Origin: an uncultured bacterium
GTDB taxonomy: Bacteria; Patescibacteria; JAEDAM01; Absconditabacterales; Absconditicoccaceae
Reading direction: 5' to 3'
Assembly: GCA_937950065.1 (NCBI GenBank)
Contig: CALFEN010000325.1
Location: 1 to 38,809 of the forward strand
Length of the DNA stretch: 38,809 nucleotides
Position numbers and translations under genes: made by a program. Each line of letters begins with the position of its first letter. The stretch's first letter is position 1. This document shows positions 31,184 through 38,809 of this stretch, piece by piece. The notes under the pieces are model-generated. The model made no database searches and was not told where the DNA came from. It saw nothing but the letters and a program-made list of their open reading frames with translations.

Positions 31184-31627
31184 TTCTTTTCCAATTATTT
31201 TTAAAAAACATTCCGTTGTGTTTAATTATATATTTTTTTAAAAAAAAGTCAATTATTTTAATATATTAGACATCATTTCTTACAAAAAATATATTTAAGG
31301 CGTAAATCGAATGTATAATCAAAGAAATACAAATTCTTATAAAAAAAGTTTTTAAATTTAAAGTTATCTTTTTTCAATTTTTTTTGTTCTTATAGTATCT
31401 AGTTTGATGTATACAAGTGGAAAAATTCTTGACTTTAGATTAATGAATAGAAATCGAAGAAATAATAATTAAATAATCCATGTTTGTGTCCCTGCAATAT
31501 AATTAAAATTTTATATCCCAAAAGATAATTATATATTCGAATTTATAATTATTTTTTATAAAAAATTGTATAATTTTAAAAAAAGTATGCTTATTAAAAA
31601 AGTTTATCTGGAATTTTATATCGGGTC
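31184..31627. promoter_or_regulatory. 444-base AT-rich spacer with NlpC/P60 promoter
   Basis: On the - strand, TTGACT (31252-31247) and TATAAT (31230-31225) are 16 bases apart and about 40 bases before ATG 31183, so they are a good promoter for the NlpC/P60 gene. The remaining stretch (about 31260-31627) is AT-rich with no gene or clear hairpin that I can support. Confidence 0.5.
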
Positions 31628-31834
31628 TTACATAGATTTTTGAAACTCCTCCCAAGCTTTTGAAAATTCTGTTAATGATTGTCTAAATTTCATCAAGTCT
31701 TGTCAGAGATTTGTGTTGGTTTGATTTTCTTGTCTCTCCGCCTGTCTGGACTGATCTAGGGCTGTTTCTTTAGTATCAAGAGAGGGTTTAATATTCTCGG
31801 GTTTTGATACTGGAGTGTTTTCTGGATTTCCCAT
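31628..31834 (-). CDS. small hydrophilic helical protein
   Basis: A 68-residue protein. The N-terminal half is Pro/Glu/Lys/Asn-rich (MGNPENTPVSKPENI), the C-terminal half a predicted amphipathic helix with FRQSLTEFSKAWEEFQKSM. One Gly is UGA (LGQDL). It lies 43 bases downstream of the similar small gene at 31878 on the same strand. I recognise no family. It could be a partner or chaperone for the nearby NlpC/P60 protein, by neighbourhood only. Confidence 0.45.
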
Positions 31835-31877
31835 TTTATAATTATTTCCTTATAAAGGTTTATAGCTTTATCCTTTG

Positions 31878-32069
31878 TTATGATTGTAACTGTGCTAGAG
31901 TTAATTCATTTCATTTTTTATACAGAGCATCCATGTTTTTTCACATAGCATCTAGGTTTGACTTGTCTGCCAGGTCAAAATTTTTTGAAGCCATTTTAAA
32001 TCATTCCTTATTTTTAGGTGTTTTTTTTTCGTTTACGTATACATCTGGAATTTTTTCTGGATTGAACAT
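31878..32069 (-). CDS. small hydrophilic helical protein
   Basis: A 63-residue protein, MFNPEKIPDVYVNEKKTPKNKEG and on, with a predicted helix over residues 28-60 (LADKSNLDAMGKNMDALYKKGNEL). Three glycines are UGA (KEGF, MGKN, KKGN), which makes the frame believable. It begins M-x-N-P-E, like the neighbour at 31628 (MGNPEN), so the two may be distant relatives. Family and function unknown. Confidence 0.45.
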
Positions 32070-32167
32070 TTCATTAAATTTTATATTGTAAATTTTTATT
32101 TAATAATTATAAAGGAAATTGTAAAAAAATCAATAGAAATTATTTTTTATTTTTAAAAATCTTCAAA

Positions 32168-32644
32168 ATGTCCAATGATATAGCCCAGAATTTATTACAG
32201 CAAATATCTTTGAAATTAAAAAATGATATAGAAAAGAAGTTTATACCCAAAATCAATTCTTGTATAAGTCAAGTTGAAAAACTGAATTTGGAAGAATGCA
32301 AGGAAATAAAAAAACTTATGCATTATCCCATTGAATTATTACAGCAAAAAAATTTGGATATAACAACGTATTTTGCCAAGATAATAGAAAGAAGACAACA
32401 AAAGGATAATTTGCTTTTTCAGATAGTAGATAAATTCGATGTCTCTGCCGATTATAGAAAATTTAATCAATACATAAATGACTGGAGAACAATATTGAAA
32501 GATCTAGGGATATACATAAATACAGAAATAAAAAAGGCGATTTTTGAATTAAATACTAAAATAAATCAGATAAAGCTCAATGGTAATAAGAAAAAGGAAG
32601 CACAAGAAGCCTCTTCTATAGATAGTATGTTAAAAGATATATAA
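32168..32644 (+). CDS. helical coiled-coil-like hypothetical protein
   Basis: A 158-residue protein rich in Lys, Ile, Gln and Glu. The pattern SLKLKNDIEKKFIPKINSCISQVEKLNLEE is strongly helical, with alternating hydrophobics typical of coiled coils. It has only two glycines, both GGN, so UGA is not tested here. The base composition matches the genome, so it is not foreign. It is followed by the pilin gene at 32713, 68 bases on. No family recognised. Confidence 0.55.
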   Translation: MSNDIAQNLLQQISLKLKNDIEKKFIPKINSCISQVEKLNLEECKEIKKLMHYPIELLQQKNLDITTYFAKIIERRQQKDNLLFQIVDKFDVSADYRKFNQYINDWRTILKDLGIYINTEIKKAIFELNTKINQIKLNGNKKKEAQEASSIDSMLKDI

Positions 32645-32712
32645 TTTATAAAAAACTCTTGCATTTTGGAAAAATTTTATTACAATATTATAAATTTTAT
32701 AAATTAAAATAA

Positions 32713-33600
32713 ATGAAAAAAATGAAAAAAATTGATCAAAAGGTGGTAAAGCTACTAAAAAAATGAAAATGATTTACATTAGTGGAACTCATCATTGTTA
32801 TAGCTATTATAGCGATACTAGCTGTAAGTGCTTTCTTGTTACTCACCAAATGGATATGAAAATCTAGAAATTCTACAAGAATTTCCGATGTTAACAAGGT
32901 TGTTCAAGGGATACAGGTTTTTTATATGGCAAAGTGAAAATACCCAACTCCAGATAAGGCAATAAAAATAAAAGCAAAATATGGTAGTACTGATTATAAT
33001 CAATTTGGATATCAGTGAAAATTTACTGAAAATACAAAAGCCGAATGAGTAGAAATCAATAAAGCTCCAGAAGATCCTCTAGATCAATGAGAAAATTTGT
33101 CTTATACTAGAATTGATTTTTGAGCTAAAGGTTTTGAAGTATGAGCATTATTGGAAAAAGAGAAAAATTCTTGATATCTTAATACCAAAAGTGTATACGC
33201 TGATGATGTATATGCCACTGTTACAGATAAAGAAACAAGAACTCCTTATGTAATAAGTCTATACAATTCTTGAGATCTAAAAAGTATGAATCTTCCTTAT
33301 CTTACAGTATTTCAACAATGAGAATGATTGCCTGACTCTGATGAATTAGGAACTGATGGTTCTATTACTATTAGGCTTGATGACAAGGTTGTAATAGATG
33401 TAACATGATCAAACGTATCATCAAGTATAGATACTTGAGCGTTTATGTCAGCATCTTGTCAAGATGATAATAGTTGTCTAGATACTCAAGTTGCTCCTAC
33501 TTCTGATACTTGTACTTTTGGTGCTGGAGATGCTAGTGAATCAGGACAAAGAAAATATACTTTCTGATGAGATGGAGTAGATGGCTGTTTATTTCAATAA
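32713..33600 (+). CDS. type IV pilin, major-pilin type
   Basis: A 295-residue protein. The class III prepilin site is KGKG20|FTLVELIIVIAIIAILA, with E25 at +5, a textbook pilin N-terminus. G18 and G20 are encoded by UGA (G20 codon 32770-32772), so the prepilin peptidase recognition Gly depends on UGA=Gly. The long helix and VFYMAKGKYP are pilin-like. The C-terminal globular part is large with Cys residues (SCQDDNSC, SDTCTFGAG, GCLFQ), probably disulfides. It would be part of a type IV pilus. It has a TTGGAA box at 32666 with TATAAA 17 bases on, and its own terminator. Confidence 0.93.
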
Positions 33601-33684
33601 GAAAAAAATTTTCCATTAACAATCCCTCTGTGCAAAGCTCTAATAGAGTGTTGTAGTAATAAAATAACTATTTCAAAAATAAAT

Positions 33685-33715
33685 AAAAAAGAGGTATATC
33701 ACTACCTCTTTTTTT
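33685..33715 (+). terminator. terminator after the pilin gene
   Basis: The stem GAGGTA / TACCTC has a TATCAC-type loop, flanked by A6 and T7. About 85 bases after the pilin stop. Confidence 0.85.
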
Positions 33716-33856
33716 ATTGTAAAAAGTATTATATTTTTATACAGAGCTAATAGTAAATTGTAAAAAAATTTACTTTTTGATAAGAATTGAGAATGTTTAA
33801 TACTTGTTAGTGTAAATTTTTATCTTAAAAAATTTTAAAAAAAATTTATTTAAACT

Positions 33857-33903
33857 AAAATAGCAGCTACTAATTAGTGAATTCTAGTTTCGCTGCTATT
33901 TTA
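33857..33903. terminator. terminator at the end of the M18 gene (- strand)
   Basis: The outer stem AAAATAGCAGC / GCTGCTATTTT encloses an inner ACTA/TAGT. The run of A on the left becomes T on the - strand, so it suits the M18 aminopeptidase gene, which ends at 33922. Confidence 0.7.
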
Positions 33904-33921
33904 ATTATGTTTATAAAAAAA

Positions 33922-35331
33922 TTATTTTAGGTCTATAAAGCTTTTATAAGCCTGGTATGTAGCATACAAATCAGCTTTGGATAGTACTTCGATAGGAGCG
34001 TGGGTGCTCAAAATCCCTACTCACATATCTATTATGTTTATACCAAGTTGGGCAAAATGCATTGATATTGTTCCTCATCCTCATAAGTCTACTTTACCAA
34101 GTCCTCCAAATTGATAGATAACATTAGTTTTGTCAAAATGATTTTTTAACTCTGCCACGTATTCGGCGTCAGCATCGTTTGCATGATATTTTCATCTTGC
34201 TCAAGTATATTTTTCCAAAATAACACCGTGATTTACTATTGCTGTATTTAATGGATCAAATGCTGATTTAAAACTAGGATCCATAATCGCAGGTACATCT
34301 GCAGATATCGCTTTGGAGCGAAAAAATATTTCATTGAGATCTACCATAGAGAAGTTTTTGTCTTCAAAAGAATATAACTTGCTTACAAGATTTCTAAAGA
34401 CTCTTGATTCTGCACTAGTAGCTCCTAGACTTCCAATTTCTTCTTTATCTACCCAATATATGATAGTAGTATATTCAGGGGTTCCTTTATAATCCATAAG
34501 TGCTCTCATTGCTGTGTATGAACAGGCTCTGTCATCATGTCCATATCATCAGATAAGACTCCTGTCAAATCAAATTTCTCTTGCTTTGGAGTTAGGGACG
34601 ATTTCTATTTCAGCGCCTGTAAAATCTTTTTCTGTGATTCAGTATTTCTCAAATAATAATTTTAATATATTCTCTTTAGGTTTTTCTTCTTTGGCAGGAC
34701 TGTAGGCAGATCCTACTATAAGATTCATATCTTCAGCTTCGATAACTTTTGATCAGTCTTTTTTCATTTGTTCAGCCCCGAGATGTGGCAGTAAATCTGA
34801 CAAAAAGAATACAGGATCAGTATCTTCTTCTCCTATATTTATTTCCACTTTTTTCCCATTTTTATCAAAAACAACTCATATCATAGAAAGAGGAATTGTT
34901 ACCCGTTGATATTTTTTTATTCATCCATAATAATGAGTTTTTAAAAGACAAAATCCGTCTGAATCATAAAAAGGTATGTATTTTAGATCTATTCTTGGAC
35001 TGTCTATATGAGCACATATCAGCCTAAATCATTCTTTTATAGATTTTTTACCTTTGACGATAGCAAAGAGGTTTTTATTGCGGAATGTATAAAAAGCCTT
35101 ATCACCAGCTTTCATATTGTTTCAAATTTTATCTATATCTTTGTATCAAAGTTTTTCAAGCATTGCCTGTCAGTTTTTGACGCAGAGTCTTTCTGTTTTA
35201 TTATTGTTTAGGAAAGATATATAGTCCTGTGCAAATTTATCTACTTCTTTAAAAGTCTTATTATCCCAGACATCGTAGCAAGATGTCCTTTTATAAACAT
35301 ATTCATATTGTTTCTTTTTATTATCTGCCAT
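33922..35331 (-). CDS. M18 family aminopeptidase
   Basis: A 469-residue protein of the usual M18 length (about 430-480). Metal and catalytic motifs: CAHIDSPRIDLK (first His and Asp), GGYGHDDRACSY (bridging Asp), WVDKEEIGSLGATSAES (Glu pair), MHFA near the C-terminus (His), plus HANDAEY. M18 enzymes are dodecameric zinc aminopeptidases that remove acidic residues from peptides in the cytosol. Many UGA glycines fall on conserved positions (RLIGGYGHDD). It follows the ChbG-like gene with only 7 bases between stop and start, so they form an operon. Confidence 0.95.
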
Positions 35332-35338
35332 TTTAATA

Positions 35339-35971
35339 TTATTTTAATTTGTAAAAACTTGTTATTTTTATATCTAAATTTTTTATAAACGAAGTTAATT
35401 TTTCTATTTTTATTATGTCCTGCTCCCTATCTTTATTTAGTGATGATTTTATATCTTTATCAAATTTGCCTGGATGAAATAGTATTTCATATATCCCGTC
35501 TTCTTCTAATCAAAGCAGCCACTGTTTGATATTGTCTATATCATTTGAAGTCCCGCTAAAATATTTCCGTGATGTTGTTCTTCATCATTCTATTTTTAAG
35601 CCCATATTTCTATATGGAATATCTTTATCCTTACAGAATTTAATTACAGATAATATAAAATTTTCATCTGGGTGTTTGTGTATATCAATATGACTTGGAG
35701 ACGTTCACATTATCTTGATAAAAGTTTTGTATTGTTCGTTTATGTTTTTATCATAGTTTTCTGTTGGGATTTCTAAATGTAGTCAAATACTTATATCTCT
35801 ATTTCCCAAAAACTCTTTTAGTTTATCTATTTGTGCCTGTTGCGTATTGTTTATCTTATTTACCATTAATGTTGTAGAAGATATTTTTCATTCTTTTAGT
35901 AATTTTAATATCTCTTCATTAAAAATTTTACTATATCCAAAATCATCAGCATTTATTATCAGATATTTCAT
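35339..35971 (-). CDS. ChbG/YdjC-like carbohydrate deacetylase
   Basis: A 210-residue protein. The N-terminal INADDFGYS (D9-D10) is the YdjC/ChbG signature, followed by IGLHLE, SHIDIHKHP (metal His pair) and ILFHPGKFD. These enzymes remove N-acetyl groups from chito-oligosaccharides or related sugars. ATG 35971 is used; a GTG at 36031 would add 20 residues with no family similarity. The family is usually about 240-290 residues, so this one is short. It precedes the M18 gene by 7 bases. Confidence 0.85.
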
Positions 35972-36056
35972 ATCTTCATATTCTTTTATAGATAAAATTT
36001 TATGTTTCTCTCCACTTACTTTGTACGGCACGAGATATTAACTGTAGCTTTGCGAC

Positions 36057-37307
36057 TTATCTGAGTTCAAAGTTAAGATCGTTCTGGAGTTTTTCTCTAA
36101 TCTTTAGATAGACTATATTTATTTCGTCGTTAGTCAGCGTTCTTTCTAGAGATCTAAATGTTATCCTTATACAGATAGATTTTTTATCGGTTCCAAATTT
36201 ATCATCATTTTCAAAAATATCTATAAGTTTTACTTCTTCTATCAGATCTCAAGCTTCCCCGCTAATGTCTCTGATAATACCTGATATCTCAAACAAATCT
36301 GCTTCCGAACGTGTTTCTAGTTCTATTCATCATTCTTTTATAGATTTTTCTTCATCTTTGATAAACTTGTCTTTGGAAGTAAGGAAGGAGATATCCTTGT
36401 AAACCGGTGGGAAATTACTAACTTCCTTGTATGGATTTAAATTTCACCACTGGTTGGTGATCCTTGAGTCATCACTCCAAAATATTCTGATATCAGGAAT
36501 ATGTTTGACTGCCATAGTTAGTCTCTCGATACCAAATCCAAATGCCCAACCGTTGTATTTCTCCGGATCCAGTCAAAGCTTACTCAACACTGTAGGGTGC
36601 ACTACTCATGCTCCAGTTACCTCGAGCCATTTTCATTCATACCATACTTCTACTTCTAGAGAGTCTGTAGTGTAAGGAAATTGGTCTACGTTAAATCTGT
36701 ATTTAGCGTCCTGCCCAAACAAAGCTTTGATAGTGTTTCACAATACTTCTTTGAGTGTATCTTGATTTATGATTTCCTTATCTTTGGCTGTAATCCTGAG
36801 TCCGTCTATCTGATGGAAACATTCGTGATGAGTTTTATCTAGTTCGTCTACACGATAAACTTTACCCCAAGACAAAGCTTTGACTTCTCAAGTTTTTTCC
36901 AAGATTTCTTTGGCTCATCATTCTATAAGGTAATAATACCACATCACAGAAGTATGAGGTCTGAGTAAGATACTTTCCTTTTTGGTTTCATTTTTTTGTA
37001 TAAAATAGCTATCTGATGGTCTTCTGGCTACGTGATCTTCTGGGAAATTAAATAAATCAAAAGTTTCCCATTCACTTACTACTTGAGGCACCTGTATATG
37101 ATCAAATCCTTCAAAAAAATTAGAAGATATAATTTTTTGTATGATAAGGTTTATAGGGTGTCATTCCAATGCTGAAAGGTCTTTCATTCATAATACTCTC
37201 AAAATACGAGCATAATATGCCTTATCTCTTTTATTCAATGATTGATCTTGAGATTTTGATTTTACAAGTTCTATTCGTTTTTCATCGTTTCAGATAATTT
37301 TTTGCAT
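36057..37307 (-). CDS. pheS: phenylalanyl-tRNA synthetase, alpha chain fused to FDX-ACB domain
   Basis: A 416-residue protein. The class II core has EGHPINLI, motif 2 region LRPHTSVM...GKVYRVDELDKTHHECFHQIDGL, and motif 3 AFGFGIERLTMAVKHIPDIRIFW. The last 120 residues (about 298-416: NFPPVYKDISFL, RITFRSLERTLTNDEIN) are a ferredoxin-fold anticodon-binding (FDX-ACB) domain, which in bacteria normally sits at the end of PheT. The N-terminal coiled coil of bacterial PheS is missing. This is the layout of mitochondrial single-chain PheRS. It would charge tRNA-Phe. UGA glycines are frequent. Whether a pheT exists elsewhere cannot be seen. Confidence 0.92.
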
Positions 37308-37411
37308 AATTTGTTATAAAGATATAAAAATATACTATTTTACTCAAATTTATTTATATTTCAATATATTTTCATATGACTTAAAATGATGTATATTTCA
37401 ATATAAATTCT

Positions 37412-37446
37412 AAAAAAAAATCTTTGTCATTGACAAAGATTTTTTC
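37412..37446 (-). terminator. terminator of the Gly/Ser-repeat gene
   Basis: The stem TCTTTGTC / GACAAAGA has an ATT loop, flanked by A9 and T6; a run of T on either strand. It lies 18 bases past the stop of the leftward gene at 37464 and before the pheS start. Confidence 0.85.
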
Positions 37447-37463
37447 TTGATATTGTTTTATCA

Positions 37464-38809
37464 TTATTTTTTATTAACCTGCATTTTTTCCAAAAGTTCA
37501 TTGGCTCAAGCCGGTAACTTTAACCATAGAGAAGAATCATTCTCTATAAGTAGGGAAGCTCAATCATAAATCTCTTGAGGAGAGTAACTCTTTAGTATAG
37601 ACCTTGCATTTTTCACTACATTGTTTATTACGTCATTTCCTCTGAGTATTCATTTTATTTTCAATCTTCAATCATTACACCAATAATCCAGCGGCTGTCA
37701 GTTTAGATTATTGTTCAATATTTTGTCTGTCTTAAATCATTTTGCTATAAATATACCTTCTACAGTATGTTCTGTATCACATTCTAGCTGTTTGAAGTAG
37801 ACATTTCCATTAGGGACAACAAATAGAGCTACTCAATTTCATCAATTGTTTGTGAAATTATCTTGCACTGTAAGATCTCAATTTTTTACTATTATTATAG
37901 TTGGTTTGGATAGTCTAGCATTTCTTTTTAGTACTAAATTTCAAGAGTCTTGAATATATATTTCTTTATTTGCAACTTTTCTTAATCAACTTACACCTAG
38001 TTCTGAATGGGTAATTCAAGATTTTACAGCAAGTTTATCATATTTGTTTATGAAATCATCAAACATATATGTTACATTATCTCAACCGTTATAAACTGAC
38101 TTTATGTTTTTTAGCTCTGATGGAGAAATAATCTGTCCTCCATTATCTCTGTAAAAATTCTGTAGAGTATTATTATTTTCTGTAGATACTGTTGCTCATC
38201 TCTGTAATAGATATGTTGTTGTTACAGGAAAAGGCATTTTACATATGGTATCATCTGAAATTCAGCTTACCCAATCGTAAACAGGATAACAAGTCTCTCC
38301 TCAATGACCATTTGGAACACAAGTCTCTCACACTCTTTGACATTGTTCGTAATTTATTTTATACAAATTAATCCAGAATTGTCAGAAAGATGTAAAAATA
38401 TTTGGAGACAAGTATACGCTTTTTTTACCATCATAATTAGGAGTTCCACGGTTCCGATCTGAAATAAATCAATTTCGTAAGTTAGTGTTCTCTTGTAAGA
38501 AACAATTATTGTTAAAATTTATGCTTTGATTTTTTACATTATCGATATTGAAGAAACATTCTGCTGTGTTTTTGTTATACAAACCGCTTGTTGATTCATT
38601 ACAAGTTGTTGTCCATATTCATGTTTTTAATTTCCACCACATAGGAAGATACTCTCCTACTTGTACTGAAGGAGGATCTATGTACTCGCATTTTAGAGTT
38701 TCATCGAATTTGAAATCAACTCACCCACTAGATCCTCAACTGGATCCTCAACTAGATCCTCAACTAGATCCTCAACTAGATCCTCAACTAGATCCTCAAC
38801 TAGATCCTC
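37464..38809 (-). CDS. secreted-type protein with Gly-Ser repeat linker, 5' end beyond window
   Basis: 448 residues of a longer protein, running off the right edge on its N-terminal side. The visible start is a GGSS repeat linker, then a Cys-containing part (LKCEYIDPPSVQVGEY, TTTCNES, AECFFNID, NNCFLQENTN), then a C-terminal region with repeated strand-like units (VKNGDLTVQDNF, VPNGNVYFKQLECD, VEGIFIAKGFKTD) that resembles a beta-helix or adhesin fold. It ends ELLEKMQVNKK. Such proteins often sit on the CPR surface or pilus tip. Its terminator lies on the pheS side. Family not recognised. Confidence 0.65.
38727..38809 (-). repeat. 12-base tandem repeat encoding GGSS
   Basis: About 6.9 copies of ACTAGATCCTCA (one copy has TGG for TAG), cut by the window edge. 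Read on the - strand in frame it gives Gly(UGA)-Gly(GGA)-Ser(TCT)-Ser(AGT), a flexible linker. In the standard code every repeat would contain a stop. Confidence 0.9.

Larger units (their letters stand above)
33601..33921. other. 321-base spacer between pilin and aminopeptidase genes
   Basis: Converging genes. It contains the terminator for each side and, between them (33720-33855), an AT-rich stretch. A TTGATA near 33777 with TAATAC about 15 bases on could start a short RNA ending at the 33857-33903 terminator, but this is weak. No gene. Confidence 0.3.

Noticed and set aside
37421..37438. Inverted repeat TCTTTGTC-ATT-GACAAAGA as a member of the triloop hairpin family at 1962-2192
   Set aside because: It has A and T runs on both sides and sits just after a gene, so it is an ordinary terminator despite its ATT loop.
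38727..38809. CRISPR or minisatellite unrelated to coding
   Set aside because: The 12-base unit has no spacers and encodes GGSS in the frame of the surrounding gene.

Overview
The window reads as the genome of a CPR (Patescibacteria) bacterium that translates UGA as glycine (NCBI code 25), i.e. Absconditabacteria (SR1) or Gracilibacteria. The sequence is very AT-rich. Almost every real gene is broken by TGA in the standard code and becomes a full-length, recognisable protein when TGA is read as Gly. Many of these TGA codons fall on invariant glycines: ferredoxin CxGCG, the AtpD P-loop, the GGDEF motif, the DnaG zinc finger and the prepilin cleavage site. TAA and TAG are the stops. All coordinates below use code 25.

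Layout. 1-1076: end of a prepilin gene (-) and a membrane protein. 1251-5357: a + strand housekeeping run of ferredoxin, NDK, L31, PH-domain membrane protein, two tandem Nudix hydrolases and ATP synthase beta, closed by a terminator. 5595-9061: a protein with DHH-like motifs, a PAS-GGDEF diguanylate cyclase and an HD hydrolase. 9106-9834: a CDP-alcohol phosphatidyltransferase of foreign composition with no UGA codon. 10060-12993: GT2 glycosyltransferase, DciA-like protein and holA. 13297-15714: a chemoreceptor split by an in-frame TAG. 15817-23660: a large unknown protein, a possible small RNA, an HD/NIF3 pair, a transglutaminase-like protein, a 938-residue protein with a muramidase-like domain and a TraC/VirB4-N-like protein. 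23730-28205: M16 peptidase, unknown proteins, an ASCH protein and two pilin-like paralogs. 28242-33600: dnaG, an NlpC/P60 protein, small helical proteins and a classical type IV pilin. 33922-38809 (-): M18 aminopeptidase, ChbG-like deacetylase, a PheRS alpha chain carrying the FDX-ACB domain, and a Gly/Ser-repeat secreted-type protein running off the end.

How the genes fit together. The pilins, chemoreceptor, diguanylate cyclase, GT2 enzyme and wall hydrolases next to a TraC-like gene suggest a surface-attached or epibiotic/predatory life style. This is inference, drawn from the known biology of Absconditabacteria plus the gene content. The most unusual items are the single-chain-type PheRS, the standard-code lipid-synthesis gene between recoded genes, the amber-interrupted chemoreceptor, and the muramidase/TraC-like neighbourhood. 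No tRNA, rRNA, CRISPR array or insertion sequence was seen.
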